This document shows, piece by piece, positions 1 to 8,940 of a stretch of DNA of 31,773 nt. The stretch comes from Christensenella sp. UBA1782 (lineage in GTDB: Bacteria > Bacillota > Clostridia > Christensenellales > DTU072). Within the stretch, counting starts at the first letter, position 1. Each line of letters begins with the position of its first letter. The stretch covers positions 1,080 through 32,852 of the forward strand of contig DCGI01000053.1 of assembly GCA_002315475.1 (NCBI GenBank). The letters are read 5' to 3'. Position numbers and translations under genes: made by a program. The notes beneath the pieces are model-generated. The model was not told the DNA's origin. It saw nothing but the letters and a program-made list of their open reading frames with translations, and did no database searches.

Positions 1-3000
1 GGAAGCGAAGTCAACGGGATTACCCCTTTACAAAGCGGCGGCAGTATGTTGCGGTGCGGGTTTTACGGGACGATTACCGGTTCTTCCTCCCTTTCGCTGT
101 ACGCCTTTTCGCATAACCTAAGCGGAACGGTGACTTCCTGTGTGTTTGCTTCGTCCGTTTCGGCTACCGCCTGTACTTTCTATCCCTTCCAAGACGAAAC
201 CTCTTCGAGCGTCGTTTTACTGACGACACGTTCTTCTTTACAGATTTCTCAGTTGCCGTTACAGACCTATCGGGATTCTTACTGTGCGGTCTTTGAAAAG
301 ACGGCGAGCAGTACCGACGCCCGACCGGACTTTACCTATTCCGGCAAAGCGTACGACGGAAGCGGAACGGCAACCGACCTGACCGACCTCGCTTTGATAG
401 CTTCTTCTCTGTCGGCGGCGTATGAAAAACCGAACGGCGTCCTGCCCTATTTGAAAACGCTTTGGGAAAAGGATACCGCTCCGCTCTTGAAAAATCGAGG
501 AGATTTGCTCCGACTCAAAACGCTGCTTTGTTATGACGAAACCCAAGACGCGGTAACTTTGATACTCTCCGATAAAATTTTCATGAACGGCTCCGATGCC
601 GTTCCTTCTCTTTTTTCGACGTTGTTTGCAGAGGACGTCGACGACGAGAATTTCCTACCGGTTCGCATTGCGATTACGGGGAAAGAGTCGGTTTTGGAAT
701 TAAACGGTTCCGACTTGTTTGCCAAAGGATTCGACGCCGCGATGCCCGACGTTTTACTGAACGACGTCGGTTTACATTACGACTACGACGTTTCGGTGAC
801 GGCTTCGGATATTTCCGCCGATACCGTCTTTGCGGGAACGGGTGCGAAAAACGATCCTTACTTTTTGACCTGTGCCGAAGAATTGGTGGGTTTTATGGGG
901 GACGGTGAGAAGAACGCTACGGGGAAATACGCCGTTCTCGGAAAAAATATTTTTGTCAATTCCTACGGAAAAAGCGGTAGGAAACTGCATCTCGGGACGT
1001 TATACGCTTCGTTGAACGGGTGCGGATACGGGTTGATAGGATTGAGCGACGAATGTCTTTTTGTCGAAGTCAAAGGGGCGGTGTTCGATTTGTCGGTCTA
1101 CGTTTACGGCGAAAAAGAAACGGATTGCGTTTTTGCCGAAACGCTGAGCGGGAGGGCGGAAAACATAGCTTTATACGGTACGCAGGACGCCGTTTGCGGG
1201 TTTTTCCAAACCGTCAACGGAACCGCCGAACGCTGTTTGAACGCCCTTTCGTGCGAGTATGCTTTTTGCGAAACGTTCGGAAAGGACGGTACGTTAAAGA
1301 ACTGTCTGGCTACGGCGGGAACGGCTTTTGCGGGAACGGACGACGGAAAGGGGTGCGCTTATTGTATCGCCACCACGTCGGAAGGATACACCCTTTTGAA
1401 CGGAAAAGCGGTAAAAACGCAAGACGCCGACGATATCGTTTTACGGGAAAACGGGTACGATACCGATACCGTCTTCGGGTACGAAATCGGCTTGCCGGAT
1501 ACCTTCCCGTCTTTCCGAAAAGAGGGCGTCGAGTATAAACGGAAGAACGAAGAAAGCTTTGTGATAGAAGACGGAACGTACGGCGATGCGGAGTTTGCCA
1601 TCGCCGACGTCAGCGACGTCTTTGAAAACTATCACGGTCTTACTTGGAAGTATAACGGCGTCGCCGCAACCGTTTCGGACGGCGTTTTGGAGGCGGGAAG
1701 TTACGAAGGAACCCTTCTTTTGTCGGGAACGACGGAATTGCTCCCCGAAAAAAGAGTTTTTTCCTTTACCGTCAAGCAGGCGACCTGTCCGGTAAAAATC
1801 GGTTCCACGACCGTATCGACCGAAGTTTCTTTCACCTATACGGGTGCGGAAATTCCTGCCACCGCCGAAGAAAAAGACACCGTCATGACCACACTGCAAA
1901 ATACGTACGGCTATACGATTTCTTTTGAATACACCGCTTTGGGGACGAGCTTGAGCCGTTCCGAAATCGTGGGCGCGGGAACGTATAACGTAAAATACGC
2001 GGCGGAAAGCAAAAACTACGTCAAGCAAACGTGGGACAGAAAGGTTACCGTCACCAAAGCCGTTCTTTCCGTTGTCGTTTCCGACGGTACCGTACGCTAT
2101 AACGAAGAAACCGATTATTCCGACTTTACGGTGACCGCCACGTTCTTGGGACGGGACGTAGGCAAGACGCTCGACGATTTTCTGCCGAAAAAGGCTACGA
2201 CGTATCTTACTTCTTCCTATACGGCGGGCGAGAAAACGGGAAAAACCTTTGCCGTTTCCTTCGTTTATGCCGGTATTACGTTGAACGATTATCAATGGGA
2301 CGACGGTTCGATACAGAAAGGAAAGCTTACCGTCGTGAAAGCCTTGTTACCGCAAGGCGACATTTCTTTCTACGGTGCAACCGCAAAAAAGAACGGTTCT
2401 TCTCTCGTAACCTATACGGGCGAAGAACAGACTTGGCAGGTCGAAGGGGTACCGAACGGTTTTTCGGTGTCTTACGATAAAAACGCATATACGGATGCGG
2501 GAAACTATACCGTCTCCGCAACGATTTCCGATAAGAACGGAAACTATCAGGATTTGGTTTTAACCGTTGACGTGACCGTAGCGAAAGCCGAATTGACGGT
2601 GGCGGCAAAAGACCTTTCGAAAGAATACGGCTATGCCGTAGCGTTTGCCGATTTTTCCGGAGAAGGGGAAGGTTTGCTCGGAGAAGATACCCTTGCTTCG
2701 CTCGGCGTGCTCTTTTTACCGTATAACGGTTCTACGCCGATAGCCGAAGGCAGCGTTCTTTCCATCGGAACGTATCGAATTGCGGCATCGACGGCGTCGG
2801 AAGCGAAAAACTATCAAATAACGTTCGAGGACGGCGAGTTTACCGTTACCAAAATTTCTCTGACCGCCTTGTATAAAAACAATCAAGGCTTAAACGAAAA
2901 CTTCGACGATAAGACGGTAACCTATTCGGGGGAGGCTTTTTCGAGAACCCTTTCGTTCTTTGAAAAAGACGGGTACACCGTTTCGTATACCTATGCGGGA

Positions 3001-5574
3001 CTGAAAAAGACTTCGGTGACCGATGCGGGAACCTATCTCGTCCGAGCGACGGTTACGCCGAAAGAACCGTCCGACTATGCCGAAACGGTTTATACCTGTA
3101 CGTTGACGATTTTGAAAAAGAAAACGAAAATTGCCTTTACGCAAAAGACGTTTCTCTATACCTACGTACCCGGCGGTACGGTGAATTATGCACAAGAAAG
3201 CTATTGTCCGTACCAAAAAGAGGACATTCCCGACGGTTATTCCATAGACTATTCCTGCGACTACGAAAATGCCGTTCGGGCGGGAACCTATCAAATGCGC
3301 GTGGCGTTTGCCGGCGATAAAAATTTGGAAGGGGCACAGGATACCGCTACTCTGACGGTAACTCCGTTTACCGCAGAAGTTTCCCTGACGCGGTCCTATA
3401 CGTATCAGGCTTCCAAACGGGAACCGGTTGTGACGGTCGTAGGCAGTACCGAAGTCAAAGCCGAATTGCCTTCGTCCGTGTTTGCCTTTTCCTATATCGA
3501 AAGCGTTTACGGAACGGTTTTGCAAGAAGCGGTGAGCGTGGGGATATATACCGTATACGTTGCTTGCAAGAACGCCGATTACGTTCTGCGGGAGAACGAA
3601 TTTGAGATGGAAATCGAACCGCTTATGGTGGATATTACCATCGGGAATTTGACGTTTACCTACGGGACGAGCGGAGAAATAGTCGATAACGGCGTGCATT
3701 ATGAAATTCAAGAGGATTATATCACCCGTTACGATTATTACGTGGCGGAGACCGACGCAACGGTGGAAGAAATCACGTTCCGCTTGTCACCCAACGCTTC
3801 GGGACGGTATTTCCCTGCCAACGTGTATGAGTTGAAGACCGAATATATCGTGCAGAAAGGGAATTATCGGTTCCGTTTCGCTACGGGTTCGACCAACCGC
3901 GTCACCGTCAAGCAGAGAGTGCTGACGAACGTTTGGATGCTGGACGGGAACATTTATCCGTATGCCAATTTGACGTTGGTTTATTCGGGAACCAAACAGA
4001 ACGGGCGGTTCACTTCTCAAACGGATAACTATGCCGCAGGACAGAATGCGGGGACGGTCGGGATTTCGGTGACGATACAGTCGGGCGGTACTTACAAAGA
4101 TTTGTACGGCGTCGGCGTGTACAAGCTGACCGTTTCTTCGAAAGACAAGAATAACTATTCCGTCGAGAAAGAAACCGAATCGCTGACGGTATATATCCAA
4201 AAAGCCGATTTGCATTTTTGGATTGAAGACGTCTCGGTGCAACAGTACGAAACCTTCGGGGGTATGCAGTATCGGACGGAAGGATTGGTCGGAGCCGATG
4301 AAGAAAAAGACGTAAAAACGTTGGAAGGGGCGAAAATTCGTCAAATCTGCGGTTATACGGTGGGTTCAAAAGCGGGTTCTACCTACGAAATCGACATGAG
4401 TGCAACGTTCGATAACTATAACGCCGTAGTGGAAAAGAAAGGAACGCTGAGCGTTTTGAAAAGCGCCTACGGAGAATACGTTTTGAGGGATACGGCATAT
4501 ACCTACGACGGTACGCCCAAAAGCATTACTTTGACTTCGGTCGATTACGGCGTAACGGTATCGTACAGCGGAAACAACAAGGTGGATACCGGTGTTTATA
4601 CCGTCGTGGCTACCGTCACCTACCCTACCGGTCGAGTGACTACGACGACGGCAAAACTGACTATTTTGCAAGCGGTGCCTTCGGTCAGCGTAGAACCGTA
4701 TTTTACGGTTTACCGCAGAGATACCCTTTTGACGGAAGACGTCATACAAGGAAGGGCTTTGGCGGGAGAACGGGAAATAGAAGGTTCGTTTTCCTTCCGC
4801 AAGCAGGAGAACAAACTGTCGGAAAACGAAAATACCTATGCCGTCGTGTTTACGCCGAAAGACACGCATAACTTTGCTTCGGTGGTGACCGATTTGACGA
4901 TAACCGCCTATCAAGTGAGCGGATACCTTTTGCAATACGGCGGTTCGTATACTTGGTCGTCGGGCAATCTCGTCATCGACGGGAACGTTACGGTACGACT
5001 GGATACCGAAGCGGTTTCGGGCATTGCGGACAAGCTTTCTTTCCGAAAGAACGGGCAGGAAGTGCGGATTGCGGTGTTGGATACCGAAGAAACGGTGGAG
5101 CTATCCGTTTGGTTTGAGGGAGAACAGGTGTACGCCACGACTTTTGCGGTGCTGTATTATACCGAAGAAGAACCCGAAAAAACGGTGATTGACGAAAGCT
5201 TTTTCGCCTTAATCGATATTCAAATCGACAGCAAAAAAGAAATTTTGTACGTCGGCGACGGGGGCGGCAGAATCGCCTTATCGGAAAAAGCGACCGAAGA
5301 ATACAGTCTGTACGTCAACGGTAATCTTGTAGGAAAGTCCGGTTACGTCGTATTGAAAAGCGACGACTACGTATCGGTTATCTTGCAACATAGCCGCTAC
5401 GGGACGGTGTATAGCCACGTGTTTACGGTCAAGGATGTTTCGGAACGGGAGACGATAGAGCCGACGCCCGAAAAAGAAGGACTTGCCACCTATTGGTACG
5501 GCATCTTCGGCGGTGTGGGCGGCGTCCTTGTCGTGGGCATCGTATTACTGATAGTCTTTAAGAAAAAACATTGA
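1..5574 (+). CDS. Giant surface protein with MBG/YDG-like repeats and C-terminal membrane anchor (5' end missing)
   Basis: The reading frame is open from base 1 to a TGA at 5572-5574, so the start and any signal peptide lie outside the window; the ATG at 46 is only the first internal Met. About 1,857 codons are visible. The N-terminal third contains a stretch near 835-1500 beginning with a GTGAKNDPYFL-type motif followed by short Gly/Ala/Cys-rich repeats, which resembles the GLUG or beta-helix regions of bacterial surface proteins. From about 1770 to 4910 come roughly a dozen beta-sandwich repeats with recurring YTG/YSG, AGTY and VTVxKA linkers, typical of MBG/YDG-like domains. The end (about 5485-5571) is a Gly/Val/Leu/Ile membrane helix followed by KKKH. 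There is no LPXTG motif, so anchoring is probably by this helix with the repeats outside the cell. The ligand is unknown; adhesion or glycan binding is inferred. A lipoprotein gene follows after 17 bases. Confidence 0.85.
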   Translation, partial: GSEVNGITPLQSGGSMLRCGFYGTITGSSSLSLYAFSHNLSGTVTSCVFASSVSATACTFYPFQDETSSSVVLLTTRSSLQISQLPLQTYRDSYCAVFEKTASSTDARPDFTYSGKAYDGSGTATDLTDLALIASSLSAAYEKPNGVLPYLKTLWEKDTAPLLKNRGDLLRLKTLLCYDETQDAVTLILSDKIFMNGSDAVPSLFSTLFAEDVDDENFLPVRIAITGKESVLELNGSDLFAKGFDAAMPDVLLNDVGLHYDYDVSVTASDISADTVFAGTGAKNDPYFLTCAEELVGFMGDGEKNATGKYAVLGKNIFVNSYGKSGRKLHLGTLYASLNGCGYGLIGLSDECLFVEVKGAVFDLSVYVYGEKETDCVFAETLSGRAENIALYGTQDAVCGFFQTVNGTAERCLNALSCEYAFCETFGKDGTLKNCLATAGTAFAGTDDGKGCAYCIATTSEGYTLLNGKAVKTQDADDIVLRENGYDTDTVFGYEIGLPDTFPSFRKEGVEYKRKNEESFVIEDGTYGDAEFAIADVSDVFENYHGLTWKYNGVAATVSDGVLEAGSYEGTLLLSGTTELLPEKRVFSFTVKQATCPVKIGSTTVSTEVSFTYTGAEIPATAEEKDTVMTTLQNTYGYTISFEYTALGTSLSRSEIVGAGTYNVKYAAESKNYVKQTWDRKVTVTKAVLSVVVSDGTVRYNEETDYSDFTVTATFLGRDVGKTLDDFLPKKATTYLTSSYTAGEKTGKTFAVSFVYAGITLNDYQWDDGSIQKGKLTVVKALLPQGDISFYGATAKKNGSSLVTYTGEEQTWQVEGVPNGFSVSYDKNAYTDAGNYTVSATISDKNGNYQDLVLTVDVTVAKAELTVAAKDLSKEYGYAVAFADFSGEGEGLLGEDTLASLGVLFLPYNGSTPIAEGSVLSIGTYRIAASTASEAKNYQITFEDGEFTVTKISLTALYKNNQGLNENFDDKTVTYSGEAFSRTLSFFEKDGYTVSYTYAGLKKTSVTDAGTYLVRATVTPKEPSDYAETVYTCTLTILKKKTKIAFTQKTFLYTYVPGGTVNYAQESYCPYQKEDIPDGYSIDYSCDYENAVRAGTYQMRVAFAGDKNLEGAQDTATLTVTPFTAEVSLTRSYTYQASKREPVVTVVGSTEVKAELPSSVFAFSYIESVYGTVLQEAVSVGIYTVYVACKNADYVLRENEFEMEIEPLMVDITIGNLTFTYGTSGEIVDNGVHYEIQEDYITRYDYYVAETDATVEEITFRLSPNASGRYFPANVYELKTEYIVQKGNYRFRFATGSTNRVTVKQRVLTNVWMLDGNIYPYANLTLVYSGTKQNGRFTSQTDNYAAGQNAGTVGISVTIQSGGTYKDLYGVGVYKLTVSSKDKNNYSVEKETESLTVYIQKADLHFWIEDVSVQQYETFGGMQYRTEGLVGADEEKDVKTLEGAKIRQICGYTVGSKAGSTYEIDMSATFDNYNAVVEKKGTLSVLKSAYGEYVLRDTAYTYDGTPKSITLTSVDYGVTVSYSGNNKVDTGVYTVVATVTYPTGRVTTTTAKLTILQAVPSVSVEPYFTVYRRDTLLTEDVIQGRALAGEREIEGSFSFRKQENKLSENENTYAVVFTPKDTHNFASVVTDLTITAYQVSGYLLQYGGSYTWSSGNLVIDGNVTVRLDTEAVSGIADKLSFRKNGQEVRIAVLDTEETVELSVWFEGEQVYATTFAVLYYTEEEPEKTVIDESFFALIDIQIDSKKEILYVGDGGGRIALSEKATEEYSLYVNGNLVGKSGYVVLKSDDYVSVILQHSRYGTVYSHVFTVKDVSERETIEPTPEKEGLATYWYGIFGGVGGVLVVGIVLLIVFKKKH
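1770..4910 (+). repeat. About a dozen degenerate tandem MBG/YDG-like protein repeats
   Basis: Within the giant surface protein, linker motifs of the type VTVxKA, LTILxK or YIQKA recur about every 75-100 codons, each ending one beta-sandwich unit and starting the next. The units typically carry a Y-S/T-G near the start and D/A-G-T/V-Y near the end. The DNA is not obviously repeated, so the repeats are old or have diverged. The count of about 12 was made by eye from linker motifs, and the boundaries are approximate. Confidence 0.7.
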
Positions 5575-5591
5575 GAAAAAGGAGATAAATC

Positions 5592-8500
5592 ATGAAAAAG
5601 AAACTCTTCATTCCTTTCCTTGTGATGCTGGTGGTGGCGGTAGCGATATTCTGCACCTCCTGCGACATTGAAGGACTACTGAACAACATGGGAAGTCAAA
5701 CGGAAGATACGGGCGAAGCACCCGTTATTACCGGTTTGCGTACCATCAAGGCAAAAGACGGCTATCTGACATCGAAAGAGTACCTGTACAACACAAACGG
5801 CGGACAGGCGACCAATCCGATGGCGCTCGGCTTTAACGAAAAGTATTACTTGATTATCGAGTATTCCAATCCGAGCGGGTACAGTATCAGCTACGTCAAA
5901 GTCAACAGTAAAAAGTACGTGGCTACCGAGTTTGCCTCCCCGTCCGATAAAACGGCTACCTATATCGAGTTTGCCACGAAGGAGGACGCCAAAAAGGAAG
6001 TCATCGAGTATTTGGTCAACGGCGTGTACTACGTAAACGGCAGTTCCACCACCAAAATGAGTTGGGGCAAAGACGTATCTAAGAGTATCGAGGTTTCCGT
6101 TCGTCCTTCGTTCAAACTGACACTGAATTATATGAATATCGATAACCGCAAGGGCGTTTCGGTGACCACAAGCAAAACCGAAGTCAAAAATAACGTTTAT
6201 TATCAGTCCGAAGTCAAAAACGTATCCGTACTTTCCGCCGACTATGAAGGTCAGTCCGCCGTACCGACCAAGACGGGCGGTTGGGTATTTACCGGTTGGT
6301 ATACCCACCCGACCGAAGAAGATACCGATAAAAGTATCCTCGTCGGCTCGGACAGCACCTACGACTTTTGGTGCGATATGACTTTGTATGCACACTATCG
6401 GAGAATGTATAACGTCGAAAAGGTGAGTTTGTCCGAACCGATAGAACATACCTATCTGTCGGGCGGTACCGAAGCAACGATTACGTTCGAGGAGGGCGTC
6501 AAGTTGACGGGAAAGAGCTTCAGTAACGAGCTGTATACCCACAATATCACGTTGGAAATCCCCGATACCGTTACTATTGACAGCTACACCGTAAACCAGA
6601 CTACCCGTTCGGACGGTATGCCCGCCTATAACGTATCCGTCAGTTCGGTGGAGTATCCCGTCGTCAAAGTGGATTCCGAAGCCTTCCGAGCCTTCAATAC
6701 CATTACGAGCGTAACGATGGGACGGTACGTCGAAGAAATCGCTCGCAGTGCCTTCCGAAAATGCGATGCCATCGTGGATTTCTCCTTTAACGCCGGCAGT
6801 CGCTTGAAGTATATCGGCGATTTCGCCTTTGAAAATACCGAACTTTTGGGTGCAAGCTCTCCGTTCACCTTGCCCGATACCGTAGAGTATCTCGGTATGT
6901 GCGCCTTCCGTTACAGCGGGTGGAGAGTTACGAGAAACGCAGGAACGGGTGCCGCCGGAGAATCCATTTTGCGGATTTCGCCGAATTGGAAATATATCGG
7001 CTATAAGTGCTTTGCCAAAACCTGTTTCCGCCGAGTCGTTTTCGTGGCGGGTTGTCATTTCGAATCGCAGATTCCCGAAGACGAAGGGAAGGAAGACGAA
7101 AGTAACTACGCTATCGGACGTCCCACGATTGCATATACCGAAAACCGTATCGGTGCGGGTATTTTCTCGCAATGTTATGCGCTCAGCTCGGTCGTATTCG
7201 AGAGTAACGGCGACGACGGCGTCAACATCATCCCCGATAATTGCTTCGATGCGGGTTCTTGGTGGAATAAGTCCGATAAGCGGGACGGCGCTTTCCAAAG
7301 CATCTCCTATATCTCCTTCGGAGAGGGTTTGGAATATATCGGCAGAAAGGCCTTTTACTATCAAACCAAAATCCCCGAGCTTGCTTTGCCTAAGTCCCTC
7401 AAAGAGGTAGAACAGCAAGCGTTCTATAACAATACTTCGGTCACCAATCTGAACTTTGAACACGTTTTGCAAGAAACCATCGAGAAAGAAGGTATCACGA
7501 AGGCGTTGACAAAAGACAGTCAACTGACCATCGTACATTCCGGTGCGTTCGCCAACCTTACGAATATCGACGTGGTCTATATCACTTCGCAATACTTTGC
7601 TCTGTACGGTAACGGACCTTTCCGAGGGTGTAACCGTTTGAAGTGCATCATTCTGAATAACATTCAGGACGGCAACATTCCGACGGGATATAAGTCTTCG
7701 ACAATACTAAACGACGACGGAACGAAAAAATACAGTAAAGCCAAAGGAGATCCCATTGCCGAAAATGATTATGATATCATAACCGGTCACGAACAATCGG
7801 ACTTCCTCTACGGTACGGCGGAGTCGGGGGATCAAGAAAGGGCTTCCGAGAAGGACGCAACGACCTATTCCAGTCCCGTTCGTATTTTCTGTCCGTCCGA
7901 ATATTCGGAAGCCTTCAAAAAAGACCTCCTCGTCGGAAAAGTCGTACGGGATAATGCAGGAAAAGCTAAGGCGAAAACCAAATCCTTTGCAGACTCGGTT
8001 TTCGTACATCCGTTGGAACTTTTGAAGGACTATACCTATTATGACGAATTGACGGGCGAGGACGTGACCGTTCAGGTAGCCGTACAGGAAATCTATAAGG
8101 TCGAAAACGGAAACATGAAACAAGATATACAGCTCGGGTACAGCTTGGTATACTGGAGTGCGAGAAGTAAATACATCGTTCTGCCGACCGCCGATAACCT
8201 CCACTTAGCGGCGGGGAAGCAAATTATTGAGGTGGCTGCCTATGCCATACCTACGAGCGTCAATAAGCTCGTCGTGCCCGGTACGTATACGAGGTTCGAG
8301 CACGACGCCTTTAACAGCTGTACCGGTTTGCAAGAGGTCGTTTACGAGGATATTGATAAGCTTGCCTATATCGGAGAATACGCCTTCTTCGGTACGGCGA
8401 TCACCTCGTTCACCGGCGGAACGGGACTTAAAGTCATCGCAAACCATGCCTTCAAAAACTGCAAGTCTTTGATTTGGGTGGATTTGAGCGAAACGGCGAT

Positions 8501-8927
8501 TACCAATAATTATAACGGAAGAACTACCTCCAGTTTGTATCAATGTAAATACGAATACGAAATTGAAGATAATAAGGACGGCGACTATGTCGACTGTATC
8601 GGCAGCAGTGCTTTTAACGGTTGTTCGGCTTTGACGTGGTTCTACTTCCCCGAAAAAATCGCACAGATTCGTACCTCTACCTTTACGGGTTGCATCTCGT
8701 TAAAGACGGTCATCATCCCCAACGCCAATATCAATAATTCCACTTCGGCAAACGACGATACCTGCTTCTACGAATATGCACAACCGAACTCGGTATTTGA
8801 TCCGAAATACACCTACCAGTTGGAACTGTACGTTCATCCGAGCGCACAACAAACGCACGAAGAACTGTTGAAACCCGAACAAATCAAAGGCTATTCCGTT
8901 CTTTCGGCGGCTCCCGCACATCCGTAA
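5592..8927 (+). CDS. Lipoprotein with Flg_new (InlB B-like) domain and BspA-type leucine-rich repeats
   Basis: This 1,111-residue protein starts at an ATG 7 bases after AAGGAG (5579-5584). Residues 1-24 form a lipoprotein-like signal: MKKK, a hydrophobic stretch, then CTSC with Cys24 as the likely lipidated residue. Position -3 is Cys rather than Leu, so the lipobox is imperfect. Residues about 211-270 resemble the Listeria-Bacteroides repeat (Flg_new), with the FTGWYT and LYAHY hallmarks. Residues about 360-690 and 890-1050 carry BspA/LRR_5-type repeats, recognisable as AFxxCxxL, YIGxxAF and LPxTV patterns. Such proteins bind host or environmental ligands at the surface. The gene lies 17 bases after the surface-protein gene and 13 bases before a GH2 gene, so it is probably co-transcribed with both. 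It ends in tandem TAA stops. The binding target cannot be read from sequence. Confidence 0.85.
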   Translation: MKKKLFIPFLVMLVVAVAIFCTSCDIEGLLNNMGSQTEDTGEAPVITGLRTIKAKDGYLTSKEYLYNTNGGQATNPMALGFNEKYYLIIEYSNPSGYSISYVKVNSKKYVATEFASPSDKTATYIEFATKEDAKKEVIEYLVNGVYYVNGSSTTKMSWGKDVSKSIEVSVRPSFKLTLNYMNIDNRKGVSVTTSKTEVKNNVYYQSEVKNVSVLSADYEGQSAVPTKTGGWVFTGWYTHPTEEDTDKSILVGSDSTYDFWCDMTLYAHYRRMYNVEKVSLSEPIEHTYLSGGTEATITFEEGVKLTGKSFSNELYTHNITLEIPDTVTIDSYTVNQTTRSDGMPAYNVSVSSVEYPVVKVDSEAFRAFNTITSVTMGRYVEEIARSAFRKCDAIVDFSFNAGSRLKYIGDFAFENTELLGASSPFTLPDTVEYLGMCAFRYSGWRVTRNAGTGAAGESILRISPNWKYIGYKCFAKTCFRRVVFVAGCHFESQIPEDEGKEDESNYAIGRPTIAYTENRIGAGIFSQCYALSSVVFESNGDDGVNIIPDNCFDAGSWWNKSDKRDGAFQSISYISFGEGLEYIGRKAFYYQTKIPELALPKSLKEVEQQAFYNNTSVTNLNFEHVLQETIEKEGITKALTKDSQLTIVHSGAFANLTNIDVVYITSQYFALYGNGPFRGCNRLKCIILNNIQDGNIPTGYKSSTILNDDGTKKYSKAKGDPIAENDYDIITGHEQSDFLYGTAESGDQERASEKDATTYSSPVRIFCPSEYSEAFKKDLLVGKVVRDNAGKAKAKTKSFADSVFVHPLELLKDYTYYDELTGEDVTVQVAVQEIYKVENGNMKQDIQLGYSLVYWSARSKYIVLPTADNLHLAAGKQIIEVAAYAIPTSVNKLVVPGTYTRFEHDAFNSCTGLQEVVYEDIDKLAYIGEYAFFGTAITSFTGGTGLKVIANHAFKNCKSLIWVDLSETAITNNYNGRTTSSLYQCKYEYEIEDNKDGDYVDCIGSSAFNGCSALTWFYFPEKIAQIRTSTFTGCISLKTVIIPNANINNSTSANDDTCFYEYAQPNSVFDPKYTYQLELYVHPSAQQTHEELLKPEQIKGYSVLSAAPAHP

Positions 8928-8940
8928 TAAGGAGAACAGA

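Noticed and set aside
5676..7592. A 638-codon open frame on the - strand opposite the lipoprotein gene
   Set aside because: It is antisense to a clearly coding frame with signal peptide and LRR motifs, lacks recognisable domains, and arises from the codon bias of the real gene.
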